A model generated the notes under the pieces. That model saw nothing but the letters and a program-made list of their open reading frames with translations, was not told the DNA's origin and did not search any database. The position numbers and the translations under genes were made by a program. A DNA stretch of 14,462 nt from positions 1-14,462 of the forward strand of contig CAMLMF010000020.1 of assembly GCA_946480995.1 (NCBI GenBank), given 5' to 3'. This DNA is from an uncultured Bdellovibrio sp. (lineage in GTDB: Bacteria > Bdellovibrionota > Bdellovibrionia > Bdellovibrionales > Bdellovibrionaceae). Below are positions 8,458 to 14,462 of the stretch, piece by piece (position 1 is the first letter of the stretch; each line of letters starts with the position of its first letter).

Positions 8458-9057
8458 ATGAAAAAGAATCTTACTTTAGCAGCTCTGTCTCTTTCACTTT
8501 TAGCAGTTGTTAGCTGCGGTCCTAAAGCTTTCGTAAAAGGCCAATACGATGATGTAAATCGTGAAAACCTGATGAATGACCAATGGTCAGAAACAGACAT
8601 GCAAAAAGCGGTGGCTGATCTTGTTGCGAGCTTGATGGTGTCCCCAGCAATCAACGGCACTAAAAAAATGCCTGTGGTTATGGTGACTGGTTTGCAAAAC
8701 AAAACAAGCGAACACATCGACACTCAAAGCATCATGGACATGGTTCGTGTAGAGTTGATGAAATCTGGCAAAGTCGGCTTCATTGATAAAGAAGCGCGCC
8801 AAGATATCTCTGACGAATACAACTACCAAAACTCTGGTATGGTTGCTGAAGACTCTAAAAAAGGCCCCGGCGGTCAAGTTGGAGCAGACTTCATCATCAA
8901 CGGACGTTTGGATTCTATCGTTCAAGAAGTTGGTAAAGACAAATCAGTATACTACAAATTGACTTTGAATTTGACGAACTTGAAATCAAGCATGATTACT
9001 TGGTCGGACCAAAAACAAATTCGTAAAACATTTAAAAAGAAATCTATTGGTCTTTAA
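8458..9057 (+). CDS. lpoB: LpoB-like lipoprotein (penicillin-binding protein activator family)
   Basis: LpoB proteins are outer-membrane lipoproteins that reach through the peptidoglycan to activate class A penicillin-binding proteins such as PBP1b. The 199-residue product has a signal peptide and lipobox ending VVSC, with lipidated Cys20. A short linker leads to the LpoB/COG3417 domain (about residues 70-190). Its markers are VVMVTGLQNKTSEHIDT, the equivalent of the family's strand plus NxTSEHIDT element, then MVRVELMKSGKVGFID, and GADFIINGRLDSI. ATG 8458 has a good ribosome-binding site. The linker before the domain is short, so it may span less wall than the E. coli protein. The next gene, a COG3014-like lipoprotein, follows after 4 bases; these two families often occur together. 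Confidence 0.82.
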   Translation: MKKNLTLAALSLSLLAVVSCGPKAFVKGQYDDVNRENLMNDQWSETDMQKAVADLVASLMVSPAINGTKKMPVVMVTGLQNKTSEHIDTQSIMDMVRVELMKSGKVGFIDKEARQDISDEYNYQNSGMVAEDSKKGPGGQVGADFIINGRLDSIVQEVGKDKSVYYKLTLNLTNLKSSMITWSDQKQIRKTFKKKSIGL

Positions 9058-9061
9058 TTAG

Positions 9062-10303
9062 ATGAATTTTTTCTTACGAAGACTCACGCCCGTCGTGGGT
9101 CTTTTTTTTAGTCTATCGCTTCTAGGTTGCGCCACTTATCAGAACAAAGTGACGGGCGCACGGGACGCTCTTGCGCGTCGGGATTTCGATGCCGCACTAA
9201 AAGATTTAAAACCTCTGGCTAACCAAGCCAACGGCGATCAGTTGGTGTACTTGTTAGACTATGGCGTGGCTTTGCAGTTGGCAGGTCAGTACAAGGAAAG
9301 TAACGACGTCTTTCTGCAAGCGGACCGTTTAGCAGAACAAATCGATTATCACTCGGTGTCTCGTATTGCGGGTTCTTTGGCTTTGAACGAAGAAATGGTT
9401 CAGTACAAAGGTGACACTTTCGAAAAAATCTTTATCAACGCATACCTTGCGATGAATTTTTTAGAGATGGGCAAGCTTGACGACGCCTTGGTCGAAGCTC
9501 GACGTATCAACGAAAAATTCTTAAAGTACCGGGCCGATGAAAAGAAAGCGTTTGAGCTAAATTCATTCAGTAAATATTTATCAGCAGTTACGTGGGAAGC
9601 CAGCCGCAGTTACGATGATGCGTACATCGCTTACAACGAAGCTTACAAAATTGATCCGACGATCACGACCATTCACGAAGACTTAATACGTTCCGCAAAA
9701 CTTGCTCGTCGTATGGATTCTTATCAAGCATGGAAAAAACAGTTCCCCGAAGTGAAAGAAGATCCGGCATGGTACGATAAAACGCGCGGTGAATTGATCG
9801 TGATTTATCAACAGGGTTGGGGCCCCAGAAAAGCTCCTGGTTCTGGTGAATACCGCTTTCCAACTTTGCTTCCGGTGTACAGCGAAACTCAGCAAGCACG
9901 TTTGAATGTCAGCAGTAAGTCGTATTTAAGTCGTGAAGTTTATGATGTGCAGAAGGCCGCGATTGAAACTTTAAGAGACGACCAAGGAATCTTAGTCGCA
10001 AAACGAGTGGCGGGATTAGCAACAAAAGCAGTGTTGTCAGATCAGTTACGACAAAAAAATGAACTTTTGGGAAGTCTTGCGTGGATTGCGATGAACGTTG
10101 CAGATCGCGCGGATGTACGCCAGTGGTCGACATTGCCGCAAACGATTCAAATCATTCGCGTGCCGTTAGCACCGGGAAAATATTCAGCGATTGTCGAAGG
10201 ATTAAATATGTCATCGGCACCGACGGGTGAGGTTTCTGACGAACGCACGATTGAAATCAAGCCAGGCCAAAAGAAATTCATCGTTTGGCGTTCTTTAAAA
10301 TAA
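9062..10303 (+). CDS. COG3014-like TPR lipoprotein
   Basis: The 413-residue product has a basic start, a hydrophobic stretch and lipobox LLGC with lipidated Cys23. Residues 30-230 are helical repeats of TPR type: ARRDFDAALKDL, AGQYKESNDVFLQAD, then LNEEMVQYKGDTFEKIFIN, LAMNFLEMGKLDDALVEAR, and YDDAYIAYNEAYKIDP. The GDTFEKI-containing segment is typical of the uncharacterised COG3014 family. The C-terminal half (about 240-413) alternates strands and helices and ends in a beta-rich part. It is probably co-transcribed with the LpoB-like gene 4 bases upstream, so a role beside wall-synthase activation in the periplasm is reasonable but unproven. The family has no settled biochemical function. The gene ends at the terminator at 10333-10358. 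Confidence 0.8.
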   Translation: MNFFLRRLTPVVGLFFSLSLLGCATYQNKVTGARDALARRDFDAALKDLKPLANQANGDQLVYLLDYGVALQLAGQYKESNDVFLQADRLAEQIDYHSVSRIAGSLALNEEMVQYKGDTFEKIFINAYLAMNFLEMGKLDDALVEARRINEKFLKYRADEKKAFELNSFSKYLSAVTWEASRSYDDAYIAYNEAYKIDPTITTIHEDLIRSAKLARRMDSYQAWKKQFPEVKEDPAWYDKTRGELIVIYQQGWGPRKAPGSGEYRFPTLLPVYSETQQARLNVSSKSYLSREVYDVQKAAIETLRDDQGILVAKRVAGLATKAVLSDQLRQKNELLGSLAWIAMNVADRADVRQWSTLPQTIQIIRVPLAPGKYSAIVEGLNMSSAPTGEVSDERTIEIKPGQKKFIVWRSLK

Positions 10304-10332
10304 GTTTTTGAAGTTTAGTTTCTAGAAAAACA

Positions 10333-10358
10333 AAAAGGCTCTGTTTCCAGAGCCTTTT
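10333..10358. terminator. Bidirectional intrinsic terminator
   Basis: A perfect 11-base-pair hairpin (AAAAGGCTCTG / CAGAGCCTTTT) with a 4-base TTTC loop has an A run on one side and a T run on the other. It sits between two convergent genes and can end both the COG3014-like transcript and the PhaR-type transcript. Confidence 0.92.
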
Positions 10359-10382
10359 CATATTTGTTTGTCTAACTTAGTC

Positions 10383-10931
10383 TTAGTTGTTCAAGCCAAG
10401 AGATGAACCTGGAAGGTTCGGAGTCTCGTCGTCTTGTTGAAGACCAGGAAGAACAGTCGCTTTTTCAGCAGCTACTTTAGCAGTAGTGTCTGTGTTGTAG
10501 CGAGTCGCTGCAGTTGCAACGCGGTTTTCCAAGTTTTGCTTAACGCTGTCAGTAGAAGCATTTTCAACAACAGTGTTAACTTGTTGCTTAGTCATGTAAT
10601 CCTGAGGGAATGCGCCAAGTTTCGCAAGGTAGCCAGAGATGCTTCCGTTACCATTTTGGATGATTTCGCGAAGTGTGAAAAGAGGAGCATATTGAGATGC
10701 TTTCTTTTCTGCTTCGAAAATAATCTGCGTCAAAGTAGCAGCAGTGATATCGTTTTTCGATTTGTTATCGATAACCATCACTTCTTCGTTTGTGCGGATC
10801 ATTTTAGCGATGTCGTCCAAAGTCACATAGCAGCTTTGTTGCGTGTCGTATAATTTGCGATTCTGATAGCGCTTGATGATTTTAACTTTAGAATTTGGCT
10901 TCGATGTTAATGTTTCGTTTTGGTTGATCAA
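10383..10931 (-). CDS. phaR: PhaR-type regulator (polyhydroxyalkanoate synthesis regulator domain)
   Basis: Residues 17-77 of this 182-residue protein match the N-terminal DNA-binding domain of PhaR regulators: IIKRYQNRKLYDT, then CYVTLDDIAKMIR, VIDNKSKNDITAATLTQIIFE. In PHA-accumulating bacteria PhaR represses phasin genes and its own gene and binds polymer granules. Residues 80-108 form a further conserved helical block (FTLREIIQNGNGSISGYLAKLG). The tail from about 115 is low-complexity, Ala/Thr/Asn-rich. No PHA synthase or phasin gene is in the window, so the link to storage polymer here is by family only. The start is TTG at 10931, supported by GGGAGG 5 bases upstream on the minus strand. 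The divergent neighbour at about 10985 is on the other strand. Confidence 0.87.
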   Translation of the reverse strand: MINQNETLTSKPNSKVKIIKRYQNRKLYDTQQSCYVTLDDIAKMIRTNEEVMVIDNKSKNDITAATLTQIIFEAEKKASQYAPLFTLREIIQNGNGSISGYLAKLGAFPQDYMTKQQVNTVVENASTDSVKQNLENRVATAATRYNTDTTAKVAAEKATVLPGLQQDDETPNLPGSSLGLNN

Positions 10932-10936
10932 AAGTG

Positions 10937-10942
10937 CCTCCC
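10937..10942 (-). promoter_or_regulatory. Strong ribosome-binding site that supports the TTG start of phaR
   Basis: GGGAGG on the minus strand lies 5 bases before TTG 10931. No ATG or GTG near it is in frame, so TTG is the likely start. Confidence 0.7.
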
Positions 10943-10984
10943 AATTTGAAATTTCCCCAAAGTCTCAAGGAGATATGCTGCTTT

Positions 10985-11689
10985 ATGATTCAGCGTCCCC
11001 TTGCAGATGGGCGCAACCTATCCCTGCCGCCACCCCTTGTCAAGGGCTCGTCAGATCAAAAGAAAAGACTCTTGGCGTTATTTTTGGAACAAATAAATAC
11101 CCGTTTTCAAAACTTTTACCGACCTTTGTCTAAAGTTTTTAGAAAACCCCGCCGAAAGGTAAATAAGCGTTCTTTCGGGATGGGGCATCGTTTAATGAAA
11201 ACTAAAGAAAAACAAGAGTTTAAGTCGTCGGGTGTTTTGACTCTATTGGGTCTTGTCGGCTTTTCGACGGCGATCATTGCAACCCCCTGGAACCGCCAAA
11301 TCGAAGATTCACGCAGCGAAATTGCACGTCAAAAAGCCGAAGTCGTAGGCTATCAAGTCGTGCAAATATACCGCGAAGCAGCAAAAAATTCAGCCTCATC
11401 TTCCTCTAAAAAAGTGCGAAATCCCGCTTCTGTAGAGGATTCTCAGGCCTTTTCCCCTGAAAATTTGCGCAGCACAGGTACGATGGGGGTGGACCCCTGG
11501 GGTCAGCCTTATCGTTATCGCATAATCTCCGCAGATGCCCTCGGCAAGGTGCGTATCCTTGTCTGGTCTTCCGGTCCCAACCAGAAAGTGGAGACGGCTA
11601 GCCTCGACAACGAAGAGGCTCCTATCAAAGAACAGCCGCTGTATTTAGGCGACGATATGGGCGTTCTTCTGAGTATGTCTCAAAACTAG
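10985..11689 (+). CDS. Membrane protein with GspG/pseudopilin-like C-terminal region
   Basis: The certain part is the C-terminal 165 residues: one membrane helix (SSGVLTLLGLVGFSTAIIA), a long charged helix, a Ser-rich loop, and DPWGQPYRYRI followed by a strand ending WSSGPNQK. DPWG-x-PY-x-Y with a later strand and Gly/Asn turn is the signature of type II secretion major pseudopilins (GspG), and the TM-plus-helix layout also fits. However, there is no prepilin-peptidase site (G-F-x-x-x-E), and no other secretion genes are near. The start is unsettled. ATG 10985 follows AAGGAG by 12 bases and gives a basic cytoplasmic extension of about 70 residues. ATG 11195 would put the start just before the membrane helix. 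GTG 10934 would overlap the divergent phaR ribosome-binding site and is unlikely. Confidence 0.6.
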   Translation: MIQRPLADGRNLSLPPPLVKGSSDQKKRLLALFLEQINTRFQNFYRPLSKVFRKPRRKVNKRSFGMGHRLMKTKEKQEFKSSGVLTLLGLVGFSTAIIATPWNRQIEDSRSEIARQKAEVVGYQVVQIYREAAKNSASSSSKKVRNPASVEDSQAFSPENLRSTGTMGVDPWGQPYRYRIISADALGKVRILVWSSGPNQKVETASLDNEEAPIKEQPLYLGDDMGVLLSMSQN

Positions 11690-11782
11690 AATCTTCCTCT
11701 CACGATTTAGGTCGCGATGAGGTCCTGTTACATAAAGAAATTCTCAAAATACGCCGATCAGCCTAGTGACTAAGGAGATCTA

Positions 11783-13660
11783 ATGTTTCCATACACTAGG
11801 GCCGCGATAATCCTCCCTGTATTACTAACTCTCACTGCCTGTGCGACTTTCACGTCGTCTTCAGCGCCTGAATCAGGCAAGGCGACATACTACGAATCTT
11901 CGTATGATGATAAAAATCGCGCTCCAGCTTCGTTTGCTCCTGCGGCGGTGGCAACAGATGGCAGTGCAACCTTAGATCCATTCTACATGCGCACCCAAGC
12001 GGACTATTACTTCGCAATGGGAGAAGCCTACAGCTTAGACGGCAACTCTGCGAAAGCGGTTGAGTCTTTCAAAATGACTTTGGTTTACGATCAAGAGTCT
12101 CCAGCGGTGAACATGCGTTTGGCGACAGAGTACCTTAAGCAAGGTTTGATCTCTGAATCTATGGGACAAGCGGAAGAGGCCGTTAAAAAAGATCCAAAAA
12201 ATATCGATGCGAAACTTTTATTGGGTGGTTTGTATTCTTCAATGAAGCTTTACCCAAAGGCGATGGTTGAATACACGAAGGTGATGAAGCTGCAGCCAAA
12301 CAACACTGAAGCCCCATTATACATTGGCGCTTTGTACTCGGAACAAAAACAGTACGACACGGCAGTAAAGTACTTCGAGTCTTTGGCGAAAAATCCTGAA
12401 TACACAACTCCGTACTTGGCAAATTATTATATTGGCCGCGTGCGTGTTGAACAACCGGATGCAAAATACCAAAAAGTAGCAGAAGAATATTTCAAAAAAG
12501 CTTTGAAGCTAAAGCCAGATTTTGCTGATGCGACATTGGCTTTGGGAGCTCTTTACGGGAAACAAAAAAAGGAAGACAAAGCGATTGCTTTGTATCGCGA
12601 ATTCCAAAAAGAAAATACTCCAAGTGCGCGCATTGCTGAAATCTTAGCACAAACGTACATCGATCGCGGTGACTATGCTGCTGCTTATGAACAATTGGAA
12701 GTCGTTGAAAGCGAATCCGATGAGCCATTAAACGTGCGCATGAAAATGGCTTTGATCCTTATTGAACAAAAACGTTACGACATGGCCGCGCAAAAATTAG
12801 AAGACATCCTTAAGGATGCTCCAGAGTCTGACAAAGTTCGTTTTTACCTAGCCGCTGTTTTTGAAGAAACTCAGCAAGCAGAAAAAGCAGCGCGCGAATA
12901 CCGTAAGATCCCAGTGACAAGCACTTACTATGGGGAAGCCGTGGTGCATGCTGCTTATCTTCTGAAGGGTTTGGGCAAATTGGAAGAAGCTTTAGAAGTG
13001 GCATCAAAAGGTCTTAAGGACCGCCAAGATCAACCACAAATTTTTGCGATGTATGCTTCGTTGCTAGATGAAAAAGGCGATTACGCAGCGGCTTCAAAAA
13101 TCTTAGAGCAAGGTTTAGAAAAGTTTGCGGATAATGCCCAATTAAGATTTTACTATGGCACGATCAACGACCGTCTTGGCAAAAAAGAGGTTGTAATCAA
13201 AGAAATGAAGCGTGTTTTAGAAATCGACCCAAATCACGTGCAAGGTATGAACTATCTAGCATTCACTTGGGCTGAAATGAACTTGCACTTACCAGAAGCT
13301 GAAGAATTGGCCCGCAAAGCTTTAGCCCTTGAACCAAAAGACGGTTACATCCTAGATACTTTGGGATGGATCTTGTACAAGCAAGCGAAGTTTGCAGAGT
13401 CGATCAAGTTCTTAGAGGCGGCTCACAAGTACCAAGGCACTGTCAGCATTATTGCGGAACACTTGGGTGATGCTTACTATAAGCAAGCGATGGTTGATAA
13501 AGCGAAAAAAATGTACCGCAAAGCCGCTGATCTTGAAACTGACAAAAAGAAAGTCGACGAGATTCGTAGCAAAATATTTGCGATCGAAAAGCAAGAGCTT
13601 TCAAATCCGCGCTTCCCAGCGTCGGTGGATGCTCCTATTTCGGCAGAGAACTCGCGCTAA
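11783..13660 (+). CDS. Large TPR-repeat lipoprotein
   Basis: The 625-residue product has a signal peptide with lipobox LTAC (lipidated Cys20), a 50-residue Ser/Ala-rich linker, and then about 15 tetratricopeptide repeats from residue 72 to 588 with almost no interruption. Clear units include the one at 72-105 (YYFAMGEAYSLDGNSAKAVE), LLLGGLYSSMKLYPKAMVEY (146-165), LALGALYGKQKKEDKAIALY (252-271), and those near 420-451, 486-520 and 556-588. Such solenoids bind partner proteins, so this is most likely a periplasmic or outer-membrane assembly scaffold. The sequence names no partner. AAGGAG (11772-11777) lies 5 bases before ATG 11783, making the start secure. Its last 26 bases overlap the tail of the convergent membrane-protein gene. 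A BamD- or PilF-like function is not supported at this length. Confidence 0.9.
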   Translation: MFPYTRAAIILPVLLTLTACATFTSSSAPESGKATYYESSYDDKNRAPASFAPAAVATDGSATLDPFYMRTQADYYFAMGEAYSLDGNSAKAVESFKMTLVYDQESPAVNMRLATEYLKQGLISESMGQAEEAVKKDPKNIDAKLLLGGLYSSMKLYPKAMVEYTKVMKLQPNNTEAPLYIGALYSEQKQYDTAVKYFESLAKNPEYTTPYLANYYIGRVRVEQPDAKYQKVAEEYFKKALKLKPDFADATLALGALYGKQKKEDKAIALYREFQKENTPSARIAEILAQTYIDRGDYAAAYEQLEVVESESDEPLNVRMKMALILIEQKRYDMAAQKLEDILKDAPESDKVRFYLAAVFEETQQAEKAAREYRKIPVTSTYYGEAVVHAAYLLKGLGKLEEALEVASKGLKDRQDQPQIFAMYASLLDEKGDYAAASKILEQGLEKFADNAQLRFYYGTINDRLGKKEVVIKEMKRVLEIDPNHVQGMNYLAFTWAEMNLHLPEAEELARKALALEPKDGYILDTLGWILYKQAKFAESIKFLEAAHKYQGTVSIIAEHLGDAYYKQAMVDKAKKMYRKAADLETDKKKVDEIRSKIFAIEKQELSNPRFPASVDAPISAENSR

Positions 13661-14258
13661 TAACTTGCTCGCGAACCTCTAGATAAGAGAAGTAGCTCAC
13701 ATAGAATAACAAGGGGAGGGTGATAATAAAGCCGGCTCCCCAAGTTAAGCCAGAAATCATCACCAAGATCGCCAGATAAAAACTTAAAGACAGATAAAGA
13801 CGAAATCGCTTAAATGAATTGAGGCCTACGACGTCGATGGCTTTAGCGATATTCACTTTGCTTTCTAGGCGCAAGCGCAACGCCTGCGACAACACTAAGT
13901 AAAAATAAATCGACAGAATAAATAAGCCCAACGATAAAGGCAGGGTCATGTGCAGTGGCTGTGGACTTTCTAAGATGCCCATGGAAGAGCCTAAAAGAAC
14001 TCCGGTAGGAAAAAGGACGACGGCAGCCACCAAGAATGGTGTCAGTTCCTTCGTTGTTAAAAGTGTCTTGCCTTTTTCGCCACGTATTTTCTGATCTGCG
14101 ATTTGTTGCAGGCTTAAAAGCCCCGCTGACATCAAAAAAGAGCTTATATAAGGAATATGACGGGAAAAGAGCACGATAAATGCAGCTGCAGAGCCTAAAA
14201 TAAGCCCATAGTGCCAATTATTTTTGAAATGATTCAAGGCTTGTTTAAAAGCATTCAT
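13635..14258 (-). CDS. Polytopic inner-membrane protein of unknown function
   Basis: The 207-residue product has a short amphipathic start (MNAFKQALNHFKNNW) and about six hydrophobic segments, near residues 17-31, 36-52, 72-94, 104-124, 154-172 and 174-193. A charged cytoplasmic-type loop (IADQKIRGEKGK) lies between the second and third, and a basic loop (RLRLESKVNIAKA) before the fifth. I recognise no family motif. The amphipathic start and hydrophobic pairs recall small DUF-type proteins predicted to be membrane organisers or channel-like, but this is only a resemblance. It is convergent with the TPR lipoprotein (26-base overlap) and divergent from the lipoprotein starting at 14276, with only 17 bases between the two start codons. 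AGGGA lies just 2 bases before the ATG. Confidence 0.75.
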   Translation of the reverse strand: MNAFKQALNHFKNNWHYGLILGSAAAFIVLFSRHIPYISSFLMSAGLLSLQQIADQKIRGEKGKTLLTTKELTPFLVAAVVLFPTGVLLGSSMGILESPQPLHMTLPLSLGLFILSIYFYLVLSQALRLRLESKVNIAKAIDVVGLNSFKRFRLYLSLSFYLAILVMISGLTWGAGFIITLPLLFYVSYFSYLEVREQVISASSLPK

Positions 14259-14269
14259 TTCCCTATGCT
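14241..14269 (+). promoter_or_regulatory. Candidate promoter for the terminal lipoprotein gene
   Basis: TTGTTT (14241-14246) and TATGCT (14264-14269) are 17 bases apart, each matching 4 of 6 consensus bases. Transcription from it would begin at about 14275-14276, that is at the A of the start codon. Confidence 0.35.
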
Positions 14270-14292
14270 AAGGCAATGAATACCAGGATCAA
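14265..14292 (-). promoter_or_regulatory. Candidate promoter for the polytopic membrane protein
   Basis: On the minus strand TTGATC (14292-14287) and TAGCAT (14270-14265) are 16 bases apart, each 4 of 6 to consensus. The -10 box overlaps the -10 box of the opposite promoter. Transcription would begin at about 14258, the first base of the start codon. Confidence 0.3.
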
Positions 14293-14462
14293 TTTAATTC
14301 TATTTTTAGTTTTAACCTTTTTCCTTTCTGGCTGTGTCACCAAGACAGTGCGCGAAGGTTCCTATCAAAAAGCGCAGTGGGAAACACAGGCGGTGGTCAA
14401 AGATCTAAAGAATGACAAAACTCAGTCTTTAAATATTGATATTTACGCGATTAAAAACGAAA
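14276..14462 (+). CDS. Lipoprotein, N-terminal part only
   Basis: The gene runs off the right edge after 62 codons. The start has Arg4 in a short polar stretch, a long hydrophobic core, and lipobox LSGC with lipidated Cys20, so it is a lipoprotein. The mature part begins VTKTVREGSYQKAQWETQAVV and continues with a Lys/Asp-rich segment into a strand (LNIDIYAI). A Trp followed by amphipathic strands is reminiscent of LolA/LolB-type lipoprotein carriers, but too little is present to assign a family. ATG 14276 is the only start directly before the hydrophobic core. AAGG is only 2 bases upstream, an unusually short spacing. Confidence 0.75.
   Translation, partial: MNTRINLILFLVLTFFLSGCVTKTVREGSYQKAQWETQAVVKDLKNDKTQSLNIDIYAIKNE

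Noticed and set aside
10434..10853. A 139-codon plus-strand ORF antisense to the PhaR-type gene
   Set aside because: Its product has no recognisable domain, and the minus strand holds a clear conserved domain with a strong ribosome-binding site.
10975..11133. A short ORF from ATG 10975 directly after AAGGAG (52 codons)
   Set aside because: The spacing to the ribosome-binding site is only 2 bases and the product has no features. It lies in another frame of the better-supported gene at 10985. A short upstream regulatory ORF cannot be fully excluded.

Overview
The window looks like a chromosomal segment of a Bdellovibrio-type predatory or related bacterium (Bdellovibrionota). This rests on gene content and style: moderate GC, many lipoproteins with Cys20-type lipoboxes, an actin-like MreB away from mreC/mreD, a PhaR-type regulator, and an LpoB-like lipoprotein paired with a COG3014-type TPR lipoprotein. 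The assignment is an inference from protein families, not a database match. There are no rRNA or tRNA genes, CRISPR arrays, insertion sequences or phage genes. No gap between genes exceeds about 140 bases.

Layout. 1-416: the 3' end of a FAD-dependent glycerol-3-phosphate dehydrogenase (glpD), closed by a probable terminator. 499-1437: a secreted protein with the Cys-His-Asp pattern of protein-glutaminase deamidases. 1578-2621: a cysteine-rich lipoprotein of unknown function. 2699-7917: five co-directional genes: mreB, a small sigma-region-4-like protein, a membrane anti-sigma-like protein, a membrane histidine kinase and a small membrane-anchored protein. Genes two to four of this run overlap by about 20 bases at each junction, so they are probably translationally coupled. 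7911-8321 (minus): a stand-alone RadC-type JAB/MPN domain protein that overlaps the tail of the previous gene. 8458-10303: an LpoB-like lipoprotein and a COG3014-like lipoprotein 4 bases apart, ending at a strong bidirectional terminator. 10383-10931 (minus): a PhaR-type regulator starting at TTG. About 10985-11689: a membrane protein with a GspG-like C-terminal end but no prepilin-peptidase motif. 11783-13660: a 625-residue lipoprotein made almost entirely of TPRs. 13635-14258 (minus): a polytopic membrane protein. 14276-end: the start of a further lipoprotein.

The genes centre on the cell envelope. MreB organises lateral wall growth, and LpoB-type lipoproteins stimulate wall synthases from the outer membrane. 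The sigma-like/anti-sigma-like/kinase set could pass an envelope signal to transcription. The mreB and lpoB-like genes share promoter-like elements with an identical -10 hexamer (TAGACT) and a 17-base spacer. The most unusual points are the mreB/sigma/anti-sigma/kinase cluster, a long inverted repeat over the mreB promoter and ribosome-binding region, a changed residue in a conserved MreB nucleotide-binding motif, the secreted deamidase-like protein, and a 17-base divergent start region at 14259-14275 that may give leaderless mRNAs.
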